Shown: piece by piece, positions 18,103 through 26,951 of the stretch | Layout: each line of letters begins with the position of its first letter | Numbering within the stretch: position 1 is the stretch's first letter | Origin: Lachnospira sp. UBA4346 | GTDB taxonomy: Bacteria; Bacillota; Clostridia; Lachnospirales; Lachnospiraceae | NCBI GenBank assembly: GCA_002394205.1 | Contig: DGTC01000068.1 | Coordinates: 1-64,000, forward strand | Direction of reading: 5' to 3' | Length of the DNA: 64,000 nucleotides | Position numbers and translations under genes: made by a program | Notes under the pieces: model-generated | Seen by the model: only the letters and a program-made list of their open reading frames with translations | Told to the model about the DNA's origin: nothing | The model's database searches: none

Positions 18103-19449
18103 TTATCCACAATATGCCAACAAATACTGTTTACTATCCACCTGCAACGACTGCTGTTGTGTACAATGCTGTTGAATACGGTGTATCAATTGTGCATTGT
18201 CCATATCAATAACGATACATCTTGCATGTGTAACTGCATAATCTACCAACTGCTGCTCCTGTGTACCTTGTAACCTTCCCTGCAAAGATAATGCCATAAC
18301 AACATCCACGCTTTTTGAAATCTCTTTCTGCTGCAAAAAACTGTCTATCTCTATGATTTCATTATAAATCTGATGATACACCGGAAATACCTTCTGTTGT
18401 TTCGTGTGAATTCCTACAAGCTGTATGTCCGATGCTATTTCACAATTCATTGCCTGTCTGCTCACTGCCCCAATCCGCTGCAAAAACATTCCTGCATCCA
18501 ATACAGAATTCGGTTGTAATTGACGGATTAATTCAAAATAAATATAAACGTCCGTGCCATCTGTAATACAATCCATTTCTTTTCGAACGTCCTGTAACTC
18601 CCTGTTTCGTAACACATGATAAAACGTATCTTTTTCATCTTCTGTACTCTCAAAATAGTCAACTTTATAAGATAACTTGAAGAACTGTGTATTCTCACAT
18701 AATTTCTGATACAGAGCTTCCTGATACACTGTATTCATATAATTACGCAGTTCAAACATTGCCTCATTGCTCGGTGCACACCCATCAATCTGTGCTCGCA
18801 CATATGGGAGATTTTCATATGCCACCGCCACAATATAATCTAATATATAATAATTCAATACTTTATCATGTCGTTCCCAGTAAAATAATAACGCTTCATA
18901 GATATAATGAAACAACAAGGTATGCGAATTGCCCTTATGCAGATTAATCGACCAGCGATTTTTATCAACTGTTCCTTCCCATAATACGTCCTTCATCTTA
19001 TGTGTCCAGAATTCATCAGAAATTTCTGCTGTCCCAAACAAAGAATCTGTTACATAATATGTAATATCCATCCACATTCCACCATTTTGTGATAACAACC
19101 CAAATCGAATAATATCTGAAAAATGAGTAAGCGAAATCTCTCCGGACTGAAACTTATTTACGATATATAACGGTATATCAACATATTCAAACACATTTTC
19201 CTGTGTAATCAGGTGAATTTGGATATCCTCTCTGTCAAAATTCTTTTGGATACTGTGATAACACATCTGAATAATCTCCGGCATGTGCTTTTCCCCCTGC
19301 CACCACATAATCCAAAGCGGCATCTTTTTCGTCTTATTATAGACACATACTTCTTCTGATTGTACTTTTTCTTTATATTGCTGTGTCATTTTATTTAAAA
19401 ACGTATTCATATACGAATATACCAGCTCTATAACATTGATATTATCCAT
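18103..19449 (-). CDS. Caps_synth-type glycosyltransferase with C-terminal methyltransferase-like region
   Basis: Residues about 35-300 match the capsular polysaccharide synthesis family related to GT32: LWIMWWQGEKHMPEIIQMCY, SLTHFSDIIRFGLLSQNGG, then MWMDITYYV as a DxD-like site. The last 150 residues (PNSVLDAGMFLQRIGAVSRQ, VDVVMALSLQGR, ARCIVIDMD) look like a degenerate Rossmann or methyltransferase-like fold, without a clear SAM-binding glycine motif. The fusion is unusual and its second activity is doubtful. It lies between copy 3 of the CgeB-like genes and the DUF4422 gene. Confidence 0.75.
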   Translation of the reverse strand: MDNINVIELVYSYMNTFLNKMTQQYKEKVQSEEVCVYNKTKKMPLWIMWWQGEKHMPEIIQMCYHSIQKNFDREDIQIHLITQENVFEYVDIPLYIVNKFQSGEISLTHFSDIIRFGLLSQNGGMWMDITYYVTDSLFGTAEISDEFWTHKMKDVLWEGTVDKNRWSINLHKGNSHTLLFHYIYEALLFYWERHDKVLNYYILDYIVAVAYENLPYVRAQIDGCAPSNEAMFELRNYMNTVYQEALYQKLCENTQFFKLSYKVDYFESTEDEKDTFYHVLRNRELQDVRKEMDCITDGTDVYIYFELIRQLQPNSVLDAGMFLQRIGAVSRQAMNCEIASDIQLVGIHTKQQKVFPVYHQIYNEIIEIDSFLQQKEISKSVDVVMALSLQGRLQGTQEQQLVDYAVTHARCIVIDMDNAQLIHRIQQHCTQQQSLQVDSKQYLLAYCG

Positions 19450-19494
19450 ATTAAACTCAACTCCTGTTATATTCTTTATTCTTCCCGATACCCA

Positions 19495-19635
19495 CTATAG
19501 AACATGCTCTAATTTTTTCTCGTTTACCACATTATTTTTAATCAGTTCCAGCATTTTTCCCATCGTCTATTCCTGTTGTTCCTGTCTTTGCTGAAGTTTT
19601 ATAATCTCCATCAAAATTTGATTTGTTTCATTCAT
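19495..19635 (-). pseudogene. Small frame of about 46 codons interrupted by one TAG
   Basis: Starting at an ATG (19633-19635) the frame reads MNETNQILMEIIKLQQRQEQ, ends in TAG, and after one more codon restarts in the same frame at ATG (19561-19563) and reads MGKMLELIKNNVVNEKKLEHVL. Both halves are helical and Gln/Lys-rich. The ribosome binding site is weak. It could be a decayed small coiled-coil gene or chance; nothing identifies its function. Confidence 0.25.
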
Positions 19636-19652
19636 TATCGTTACCGCTATTC

Positions 19653-20837
19653 CTATTTATTCTGCATTTGTACAATTTCAAACATCTTTGCCAGCTGCTT
19701 CTCATACGTGTATTGCTGTCGTACCTTGTTATATCCGGCCTGTGCAATTTTTTCTCTTTCTTCCTCATGCATAAGGTAATATTGTATTTTTTTTAACAAA
19801 TCCTGTTTTCCTGTATACATAACTAATTCTACGCCATCTTCAAAGAATTCTGCAATTTCCGGCTGATAATTCGTCAGCAGAAATCCACCTGCTCCAAGAA
19901 TATCAAATACACGCTGTGGAATTCCGGAATCAATTGTTCGCATCGTGATATTTAAATTGATTTTGCTTCGATGAAAAACAACCGGCATTTCCTGAATATA
20001 ATCCACATACCCACGATAATCCAGCATCATAGAGGCTTCTTCCCACTCCGGTCGCTTCCCTGCACATAATGTCAGCGAATAGTGCTGTGCAACTTCCCTG
20101 AGTAACTCATTTCTCTCTTTTCCGGTGACTTTCTTATTCAGCATATCTGCAAAAATTTTTCTCTTTGACACAAAAAATTCTTCCGGAAGCTGTATAGCTG
20201 CATACTGTTCTAATTCATCTGATAACTTCTGTGTCAGCTGTTCTTCAATCAGGTTATAGCCATATAACTGCATCTGTGCATCACAGATACCTTCATAAAA
20301 TCCTCTTAAATACTCCGGCATATTTTCAATGGAATCAAACGCACCATACTCTGCTGACTGCAGCGTTCCGACAAAAGACACTTCACTGTCGTATCTGTCT
20401 TTGCCTGCAACCGGTTCAACGGTAAGCTGCCTGTCAAGACGTTTCACATTCGTTGCAAGCGGCATATGAAAAATATTTTTCACACCATATTCCATAAACT
20501 CATCACGCATCTTACGATCAAACGTAAAAACAAACTGATATGGGTTATGAATCATCTGCGAATACATTGTAAGATGCGGCTTATCATACACCCAGACTAT
20601 ATATGGAATCTTACAATTGAACGACAGTTTCGAAATCAGCGGAAAATAATCCATTGTAAATATACAATCACACTGATGTTCCTTATATGCATCCTTTAGC
20701 GTTGTATAAAATTGTTCATCCACACAATAATCACGAAATGGCGTTCGATTCACAACCACTTCATTTCCAAGTTTTTCCAATCCATCTATTACATCCGGCG
20801 CACTCAACTCGGACCACGTATAATATAATATCTTCAT
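19653..20837 (-). CDS. CgeB-like glycosyltransferase, copy 3
   Basis: A 394-residue paralogue of the other CgeB-like proteins: MKILYYTWSELSAPDVIDGL at the start, CDCIFTMDYFPLISKLSFNC, GICDAQMQLYGYNLIEEQL centrally, and IDSGIPQRVFDILGAGGFLL, then HEEEREKIAQAGYNKV near the end. It is first in a leftward operon with the Caps_synth and DUF4422 genes and the broken transferase. The toxin-antitoxin terminator at 20896-20924 separates it from the genes upstream. The donor sugar is unknown. Confidence 0.85.
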   Translation of the reverse strand: MKILYYTWSELSAPDVIDGLEKLGNEVVVNRTPFRDYCVDEQFYTTLKDAYKEHQCDCIFTMDYFPLISKLSFNCKIPYIVWVYDKPHLTMYSQMIHNPYQFVFTFDRKMRDEFMEYGVKNIFHMPLATNVKRLDRQLTVEPVAGKDRYDSEVSFVGTLQSAEYGAFDSIENMPEYLRGFYEGICDAQMQLYGYNLIEEQLTQKLSDELEQYAAIQLPEEFFVSKRKIFADMLNKKVTGKERNELLREVAQHYSLTLCAGKRPEWEEASMMLDYRGYVDYIQEMPVVFHRSKINLNITMRTIDSGIPQRVFDILGAGGFLLTNYQPEIAEFFEDGVELVMYTGKQDLLKKIQYYLMHEEEREKIAQAGYNKVRQQYTYEKQLAKMFEIVQMQNK

Positions 20838-20895
20838 CGTTACATTTCCTATTGTTTCAATCTCTGCTTTATTGAGGGGAAATTACCACATAATG

Positions 20896-20924
20896 GGAAA
20901 AAGGAACATATTAAGTGTTCCTTT
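20896..20924 (-). terminator. Intrinsic terminator downstream of yoeB
   Basis: A 9-bp perfect stem (20900-20908 with 20916-20924) with a 7-nt loop is followed on the minus strand by a run of five T. It begins 7 nt after the toxin stop codon. Confidence 0.8.
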
Positions 20925-20930
20925 CATGTG

Positions 20931-21191
20931 CTAATCTTCATAGTGTCCTTTGCAAGAATATACAATCAAGTTTTGGTTACTATCCATATTGTAAACGAAT
21001 CTATGTTCATCTGTAATCCTTCTGCTAAATGCTTTTCTATACTTTAATGGTTCAGGTTTACCGATACCGTTCATCAATCCGTTTCGTTCGATATCTTTTA
21101 TCAGGTCATTTATTCGCTTAATAATTTTTCTATCTTCCTTTATCCAATCATTATAATGCGCAAATGCCGTAGGTGTAAAAACAATATTCAT
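20931..21191 (-). CDS. yoeB: YoeB-type toxin (mRNA interferase)
   Basis: An 86-residue RelE-superfamily toxin of the Txe/YoeB type that cleaves mRNA at the ribosome. The family block GKPEPLKYRKAFSRRIT with DEHRFVY and the C-terminal GHY is clear. Residues equivalent to E. coli YoeB E46, R65, H83 and Y84 are present (E47, R64, H83, Y84), so it looks active. Two extra residues (ED) follow the terminal HY. Its ATG directly abuts the antitoxin stop codon, and the pair has its own promoter and terminator. Confidence 0.93.
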   Translation of the reverse strand: MNIVFTPTAFAHYNDWIKEDRKIIKRINDLIKDIERNGLMNGIGKPEPLKYRKAFSRRITDEHRFVYNMDSNQNLIVYSCKGHYED

Positions 21192-21446
21192 TTATTCGTA
21201 CGCCTCCAGCTCCGCAATACTTTTTACTACAAAGCCACCATTTTCAGCTTCTGCCATAGACTTATCAAGCATCGCAAGATATTCCGCGTTTCTCTTTGCT
21301 TGCATCATATCATTATATTCTCTCTCCGATAGCATAATCACATTTTCATTCTTTGGTCTTGATATAATTACAGTTTCACCATTAAAAACCTTATCACATA
21401 AGCTCTTGAAGTTTTCTCTAACATCCATAGACTTTACTGCCAACAT
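21192..21446 (-). CDS. yefM: YefM/Phd-type antitoxin
   Basis: An 84-residue antitoxin: an N-terminal Phd/YefM DNA-binding fold (MLAVKSMDVRENFKSLCDKV, VIISRPKNENVIMLSEREYN) and an acidic C-terminal tail expected to wrap and neutralise YoeB. The YefM-YoeB complex normally represses its own promoter. The ribosome binding site AAGGAGG is very strong, consistent with antitoxin being made in excess. A palindromic operator candidate lies over the start site. Confidence 0.93.
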   Translation of the reverse strand: MLAVKSMDVRENFKSLCDKVFNGETVIISRPKNENVIMLSEREYNDMMQAKRNAEYLAMLDKSMAEAENGGFVVKSIAELEAYE

Positions 21447-21473
21447 ATTGCCACCTCCTTTTTTGTGTGAAAA

Positions 21474-21494
21474 TTCGTACGTTTTTTCGTACTT
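21474..21494 (-). promoter_or_regulatory. Candidate YefM-YoeB operator
   Basis: Two CGTAC-centred elements lie 12 bp apart, 21476-21481 (palindromic CGTACG) and 21488-21492, directly at the predicted transcription start. E. coli YefM binds paired short palindromes with a GTAC core at its promoter, so this is a likely autorepression site. Confidence 0.6.
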
Positions 21495-21496
21495 TT

Positions 21497-21525
21497 ATTA
21501 TATGCTATTTGTTTACCAACGTCAA
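21497..21525 (-). promoter_or_regulatory. Sigma-A promoter of yefM-yoeB
   Basis: Minus strand TTGACG (21520-21525), 17-nt spacer, perfect TATAAT (21497-21502). The start is expected near 21490, within the palindromic operator. Confidence 0.88.
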
Positions 21526-21590
21526 CTTTTTATACGTGAATCTTGTTAATACATCTTCATTTTATGACTGCTGCCATTAAAAAATCCTTT

Positions 21591-24500
21591 TTAATCCCCC
21601 AACCGTTCATTTCCACCATTAAAATATTCTTTCACAAAAATATCCCGAAACATTTCATAGGTATTATTCGGATCTTTGCGCATTGTTGTTTCATGCATCA
21701 GCCACATTTTATCGGGATTGATAACGCCTACTTTCTTTCCTGCCCTGCGGAATTCATAACACTGGCTAATATCATAGAAATGCCAATGCGTAAATAAATC
21801 TTCTCTCCATTTGCAGTCCTGTGATGTTGCAATCAAAATACCATCGAGCGCATCTGCCTCTTCAACAAATCCATTTGTCACAATCGAGCGGGACTCTTTA
21901 ATATCCATAATCGCATCCTGATATAAGTATTCTCTCATATCTTCTTTATCACTCAGCTGCCACATCGCATTATCTTCCAGATGTGTTGTTCCCGCAATTC
22001 CAAGTGCACCATATTCAGAATTCTGTCCGAATCCCTGCAATAAATCCGTTATCATATCCGTATGAATAATAAATGTATCATGATGAATATATATCTTATA
22101 TTTCGCTGTAGACATATTCATCGCACAATTATACCCTGCTGCCATCGAAGGTGAATTCCACACAGAATAAATACGAATCTGCATTTGCGGATCTAACTGC
22201 AATCTTCGAATATATCTCTCACATTCCTGACTGTACCATGCATCATTGGTGCAATAAATAAAATCAATCCGGTTCTCATCTACACTTTGCTGTGCCGTCT
22301 GCACCTCTGGCGTATATTCCAAATGAATACTCACTGCTCCATTATCCCTGTAAAATGGAGCTTCTACCTGACCTCCGGCACCAATTCCATTTTTCACAAA
22401 CCACTGATAATATAAAAACAAACGCTCCATCGGCTCTGTTATTGCCGCATCTGTCTTTGCATAAGCATCAAACAAGATAATTACTTTCTTCAAAATATCC
22501 TGCCAATATCTTTGCGGCGTACTGTATTTCACTGCGATTGCAATAAAATCACCCGACAGTCTGTGCTTTACAACATACGCTGCAAGTTCCTGCTGCTGCT
22601 GCATATCAAAGCCGTACCACACCCTGCGAATCATATGTTTTAGCGGTGTATAAACCTCATAAAATACACGAACATCCTGTCCAAATCCAGCTTTCGCAGA
22701 CATACTGTATTGCAATGGCTGTGTATTATTCTGTTCACTCAAAATAATCTCTATCAACAGATACAATCCCATATTTTCTTCGGATGAAGCCAATTGAAAC
22801 GTCGTTTTATCCTGACTAAACAAAAATAATTCAAGATACTTCTGCGCCAGTTCATATTCTTCTCTGCGCATACATTCCTCAACACGAGTCTGACAGATAT
22901 TCGACGCAGTATACGCATCATACTGCTGTATGTCTGACACCTTTTGTAAGGCATCCTGTACCATTTTTTGTTCTTCATCGTTCGTACAACGTAACTTTGC
23001 AAGCTGTAAATCAAAATAACTGTCGATGTTTTGTGAAAGTTCCTGCTCCTTGATGGCTCGTAAATAATATTCTGTATCATCTTTTCTATCAAGCTGTCTG
23101 CATCGCATAAAAAAGGCATTGAGAATCTCTATAAATGCCGTATTCGAATCCAGCATATACGCAGCCCTGTTTCTAGCCGCTTCGGACTGTCTGCGATAAA
23201 ATTCTGCATCCTGCATATAACGCACAATCTGCTTCGCCATCTCATCATAAGTGCTGACACAAAATGCTTCTCCTGCACCTAATGCAACATCTCCCATTGG
23301 CAACGAAACTGCCGGCAACCCCTGATGCATCGCCTCAATAACAGATGTACCACCGCCGGTTCTCTTCGGATTCACATACAAATCACATACTTCAAGTGCC
23401 GCCAATACATCTTCCTGTAATCCCAAATTCACAGAATGATTTCTAAGCCAGTCATACTCCTTACACATACGTTCATACGTATCCATTTTCCCTATGATAA
23501 CCAAATATCCTCCTGCCTGTAACACCGGCTGTAACATTCTGATAAATGTATCATCCGCCTCATCTGTTAAACGCACACCAACGACTGCCAATGCAAACGT
23601 ATCTGACGGTATGCCCAACTGTTCTCTTGTAAAATGACATTTCTGCGGTTTTAAAGAAGATGTAAACCTTCCCTCTATCACATCTGCAATCGATTTGCCG
23701 ATATATTGCAGCAAATCATTATCCTGCTTCGTAACCTTCTTTCCTACCACCTGCATCGTTGCTTTCGTTCTCGCAATTCCCGACGGCACTGTATTAACAT
23801 CCAATACCGGAACAATCTTACTGCAGGCATCCGTCAGCAAACTCTCGCTTCCAATATTAATGATACAATATGGCGCATACTGACGCACAAAATGAATAAA
23901 TTCCTGTGAATTTGCCTGATTCGGCATATTGTTATCAAACTGAATATATGGAAATGTTTCTCCTTCATAAGTAATATTTTCCAATTCCACCAACGACGGA
24001 TCATAACTTCCTATCATGCCATGAACAATCTCTACCGGTGTTCCGCCAAACAATTCCGCTGTATTGATAATAATGACATCTTTGTGCAATTGTTGTTTTA
24101 TCACCCTCGCACGATCCAACGTCGTCTTTGTCGGTCCATGCTGCATATTCAAAAACTGCTGCACCGTTACAAATACCAAATTCTCATTTCTCTGTGTCAT
24201 ATATTCTAAACCGGTCAGTTCACGTTCATATTCCTGATAAATCTTCTCATAATTTTTAAACAATAATTCGCTTACTGTGTACTCTCCCAATCCAGCATGA
24301 TTAAAATTCAGACTAATCATCTGCCACTGCAGAAAATACCGTTGTGACCAGCTCAGACAATCTGCTTCATATATAAGCCCAACATACTCCGTAAAGTGCT
24401 TAGATGTCTTGTGTTTATATAAACATTCCCACAATATTACCACCTTCATATACACATTCTCCGACTGCATAATACAATCCCAGAGCTGTTCTAATTGTGT

Positions 24501-24623
24501 CTCGCTAAAATGCTCTGTCGTATTTAAAAATAACGCAAGTTTTTCTGCATAGTTATCCTGTGCATAATCTTCTAATATCCCAGCCAATTCTTCAACCTGT
24601 ATATTCTGTTGATTTTCCATCAT
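21591..24623 (-). CDS. Large two-domain glycosyltransferase (GT4-like plus StrF/GT2-like)
   Basis: A 1010-residue protein. Residues about 1-150 are helical. About 155-530 form a GT-B fold (IIINTAELFGGTPVEIVHG, ALAVVGVRL, then LYVNPKRTGGGTSVIEAMHQ and GLPAVSLPMG as a GT4-type donor site). About 530-770 is another helical linker. The last 240 residues match the StrF-type GT2-like domain (IDFIYCTNDAWYSQECERYI, IYIHHDTFIIH, ending HWHFYDISQCYEFRRAGKKV). Two active sites in one chain could add two sugars in sequence. It starts 21 nt after the DUF115 gene and is the last gene of module C. Confidence 0.85.
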   Translation of the reverse strand: MMENQQNIQVEELAGILEDYAQDNYAEKLALFLNTTEHFSETQLEQLWDCIMQSENVYMKVVILWECLYKHKTSKHFTEYVGLIYEADCLSWSQRYFLQWQMISLNFNHAGLGEYTVSELLFKNYEKIYQEYERELTGLEYMTQRNENLVFVTVQQFLNMQHGPTKTTLDRARVIKQQLHKDVIIINTAELFGGTPVEIVHGMIGSYDPSLVELENITYEGETFPYIQFDNNMPNQANSQEFIHFVRQYAPYCIINIGSESLLTDACSKIVPVLDVNTVPSGIARTKATMQVVGKKVTKQDNDLLQYIGKSIADVIEGRFTSSLKPQKCHFTREQLGIPSDTFALAVVGVRLTDEADDTFIRMLQPVLQAGGYLVIIGKMDTYERMCKEYDWLRNHSVNLGLQEDVLAALEVCDLYVNPKRTGGGTSVIEAMHQGLPAVSLPMGDVALGAGEAFCVSTYDEMAKQIVRYMQDAEFYRRQSEAARNRAAYMLDSNTAFIEILNAFFMRCRQLDRKDDTEYYLRAIKEQELSQNIDSYFDLQLAKLRCTNDEEQKMVQDALQKVSDIQQYDAYTASNICQTRVEECMRREEYELAQKYLELFLFSQDKTTFQLASSEENMGLYLLIEIILSEQNNTQPLQYSMSAKAGFGQDVRVFYEVYTPLKHMIRRVWYGFDMQQQQELAAYVVKHRLSGDFIAIAVKYSTPQRYWQDILKKVIILFDAYAKTDAAITEPMERLFLYYQWFVKNGIGAGGQVEAPFYRDNGAVSIHLEYTPEVQTAQQSVDENRIDFIYCTNDAWYSQECERYIRRLQLDPQMQIRIYSVWNSPSMAAGYNCAMNMSTAKYKIYIHHDTFIIHTDMITDLLQGFGQNSEYGALGIAGTTHLEDNAMWQLSDKEDMREYLYQDAIMDIKESRSIVTNGFVEEADALDGILIATSQDCKWREDLFTHWHFYDISQCYEFRRAGKKVGVINPDKMWLMHETTMRKDPNNTYEMFRDIFVKEYFNGGNERLGD

Positions 24624-24644
24624 TATCCTTCTCCATTCTCCTAT

Positions 24645-26381
24645 CTAATCCCACTGGTCTATCCAATCCGGCTCATGTTCCATTCCCTCAATCCATGCAC
24701 CATCAGATACATTAATCACTCTGGTCTTTCGTTCCTTTTGTGATCTGTCAGCTAACCTGCGTTCAATCCACAGCCTGTAATTATCCAGATTCTTACTCGT
24801 ATAAATTCTATCGTTATATACACTCCAAACCTGCCGTAATCCCTCCTGTTGAATAATCTTACGCCCACTGCCTGCATGCGTGCGATTCTGTACAAATGCC
24901 AAATCCAATCCCATACAAATAATACAATCACATTCCACACGCAGCAAAAAATCCAGTGCAAATGTCGCTACAGAACCACCACTCTGATATAACACATATC
25001 CATGTTCTGCCGCAAAATGCTCTGCTAAATCAAACCCCTGCTGCATCCCAACATAGATTTCACCCTGCCAGTATTGTAACACTTGATAATATAATGTCGG
25101 AATACAGATTAATTTCAAATCTGTGGTATCCACGCCTGCAACCTGCGATATCATATTATCCTGCGCATCTGTCATCACCACATAATCCGGTGTAATGCCA
25201 TAAGATATAAGCTGTGTTAAAACTGTTCCAACACATACAATAATATAATCATCCTCATCCGACTGCGATTGTACCTCAGATAATTTATAAGACTGCATCT
25301 GATTTGGTTCATACACGGTCACAGTATAGTCTGTATTACATTTCTGCAAAAATACAAGATACTTCTCCAATGAAGGTCCTCCTGCCATAAACAGAACCTT
25401 CTTTCCTCTAAATACAGCTGTTAATTCCTGTAACGATCTGCATCGCATCCATTGTTTATGTGACATATTTCTGCGAAAATTTCCTTGCAGCATCCTTTTC
25501 TGACTTAGAATACTATTCTGCTGCATAAACAAATTCTCAAGCATCATTTTCATATGTTCATTTGTTATATTTTTAACAGATGGGTGATGAATCATTCCGG
25601 ACGACGGGCACTCAGATAATGCCTGTGCAAAATCCACCAACTGCGCATCATACCATATCTCCAAATCAATATCCCGCCGCAGTAAATCTGTCAGATTGCG
25701 ATAATGAAACGCCGCCTTAATGACAGAAGCATCTGCTTCATATACCCGAATTCTGCAAATATCCTCCTGTTGCGCCAATACAGATGCCGTATATCCCATT
25801 TCCAAACCAAATAAAACATATTCCGACTCATTTTCTCCCTGTGTCTGATATGTATCTATCCAATTCTGTGCATCCATATATGGATTATTTCTTCCTGAAA
25901 GCAGAATAAAGTTCTGCTTTGATGCATCCTGACATACACCGAGTGAAAACTCTCCTACCATATTTTCAACCAGCTGATATTGGTCTGATATATCCTCTGT
26001 CTCAGCTTGGAGCGAATCTAACATTGCACGAATCTGTTCATTGGCTGCTTCGTAATTATCCGCATAGAAATCTTCAACCGGAAGCCATATTTCCTCCTGA
26101 TTCAAACGTGCTCTTTCCCGCACACAAGCCTCTCTGATATGCATATTATATACATCTGCCATCCCAATGTAGTCCTGCGTTTCCTGATATTGTAACAACC
26201 ACGCTGCACTCTGGCTGACAGACTGTTTCAAATATTCGGAATAATTGCCATGAAGCAGACCAGACAAACTGCCGATTCCATTCTGATGTTCCTGTAATCC
26301 ATTCAGATAATCCTGTTTTTGAAATAAATATGTAATTCGATCGCATCGTGCTATCATCTGTCCCAATGCTCTATATTCCAT
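24645..26381 (-). CDS. DUF115/Maf-like protein 2 (6-hydroxymethylpterin pyrophosphokinase MptE-like fold)
   Basis: A 578-residue protein. The helical N-terminal half is variable; the C-terminal half has the DUF115 signatures KKVLFMAGGPSLEKYLVFLQ, TPDYVVMTDAQDN, YQSGGSVATFALDFLLR and CMGLDLAFVQNRTHAGSG. Maf proteins of this fold transfer nonulosonic acids to flagellin. It is the second such gene in the window and shares only the core with the one at 48584, so it may act on another sugar or acceptor. The ATG at 26379-26381 is preceded by AGGAGG. It follows a strong terminator by about 20 nt. Confidence 0.82.
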   Translation of the reverse strand: MEYRALGQMIARCDRITYLFQKQDYLNGLQEHQNGIGSLSGLLHGNYSEYLKQSVSQSAAWLLQYQETQDYIGMADVYNMHIREACVRERARLNQEEIWLPVEDFYADNYEAANEQIRAMLDSLQAETEDISDQYQLVENMVGEFSLGVCQDASKQNFILLSGRNNPYMDAQNWIDTYQTQGENESEYVLFGLEMGYTASVLAQQEDICRIRVYEADASVIKAAFHYRNLTDLLRRDIDLEIWYDAQLVDFAQALSECPSSGMIHHPSVKNITNEHMKMMLENLFMQQNSILSQKRMLQGNFRRNMSHKQWMRCRSLQELTAVFRGKKVLFMAGGPSLEKYLVFLQKCNTDYTVTVYEPNQMQSYKLSEVQSQSDEDDYIIVCVGTVLTQLISYGITPDYVVMTDAQDNMISQVAGVDTTDLKLICIPTLYYQVLQYWQGEIYVGMQQGFDLAEHFAAEHGYVLYQSGGSVATFALDFLLRVECDCIICMGLDLAFVQNRTHAGSGRKIIQQEGLRQVWSVYNDRIYTSKNLDNYRLWIERRLADRSQKERKTRVINVSDGAWIEGMEHEPDWIDQWD

Positions 26382-26401
26382 CACGTTCCTCCTGCTTCAT
26401 T

Positions 26402-26435
26402 TTAAAAAACGGAGAGAATTAGATGATTCTCTCCG
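26402..26435 (-). terminator. Strong intrinsic terminator between modules B and C
   Basis: A 10-bp perfect stem CGGAGAGAAT (26410-26419) with 26426-26435 and a 6-nt loop is followed on the minus strand by TTTTTT. It ends transcription from the FdtA-like gene. It sits only about 20 nt before the start codon of the DUF115 gene, leaving no room for a separate promoter. Confidence 0.88.
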
Positions 26436-26527
26436 GTATCTATCCCAAAACGTTCCTTATTATTTATAAAAATATACACGGAACAAACTTGAAAATATCC
26501 TTTATACTTCTTACTATTTATAATTTT

Positions 26528-26938
26528 TTACTTGATAATGTTCAGATACTCATCATAATCTCTAATATATTCCTGTCCATTATAATGTTCATTTGATAAC
26601 ACTAATAATACAGAATCTTTTGAGAAATCATACATTTCCTTCCATATCATTTTATCTAGCCAGACACCCATTCTCGGTTTATCTAATATAACAATCCGCT
26701 GCTCTGTTCCATTATCAATCTTAATTTTCGAACTTCCTGCAACATTTACCAATACAAATTCAGAATCAATATTGGCGTGTTTTCCTCGAACCATCGTACT
26801 ATCTGTTCCATACATATAAAAAACGCGCTTGATATCAAATGGAATCTGCTGCCCACCTTCTATTACAACAAGGTTTCCTCTTTCATCACCAAGTTCATTA
26901 AATTCCAATATTTTATAGCACTCTGTAATATCTTTCAT
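26528..26938 (-). CDS. Sugar 3,4-ketoisomerase, FdtA/QdtA-like (WxcM-like cupin)
   Basis: A 136-residue cupin-type isomerase expected to convert dTDP-4-oxo-6-deoxyglucose to the 3-oxo isomer before transamination. Family words are DERGNLVVIEGGQQIPFDIK, RVFYMYGT, VRGKHAN, and GVWLDKMIW. The catalytic His of the family maps to RGKHAN, although a second usual His there is not seen. The ATG 26936-26938 follows AAGGG by 7 nt; the frame can be read seven codons further upstream but that overlaps the aminotransferase. The adjacent aminotransferase supports the FdtA-FdtB pairing. Confidence 0.87.
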   Translation of the reverse strand: MKDITECYKILEFNELGDERGNLVVIEGGQQIPFDIKRVFYMYGTDSTMVRGKHANIDSEFVLVNVAGSSKIKIDNGTEQRIVILDKPRMGVWLDKMIWKEMYDFSKDSVLLVLSNEHYNGQEYIRDYDEYLNIIK

Positions 26939-26951
26939 ATATATTCCCTTC

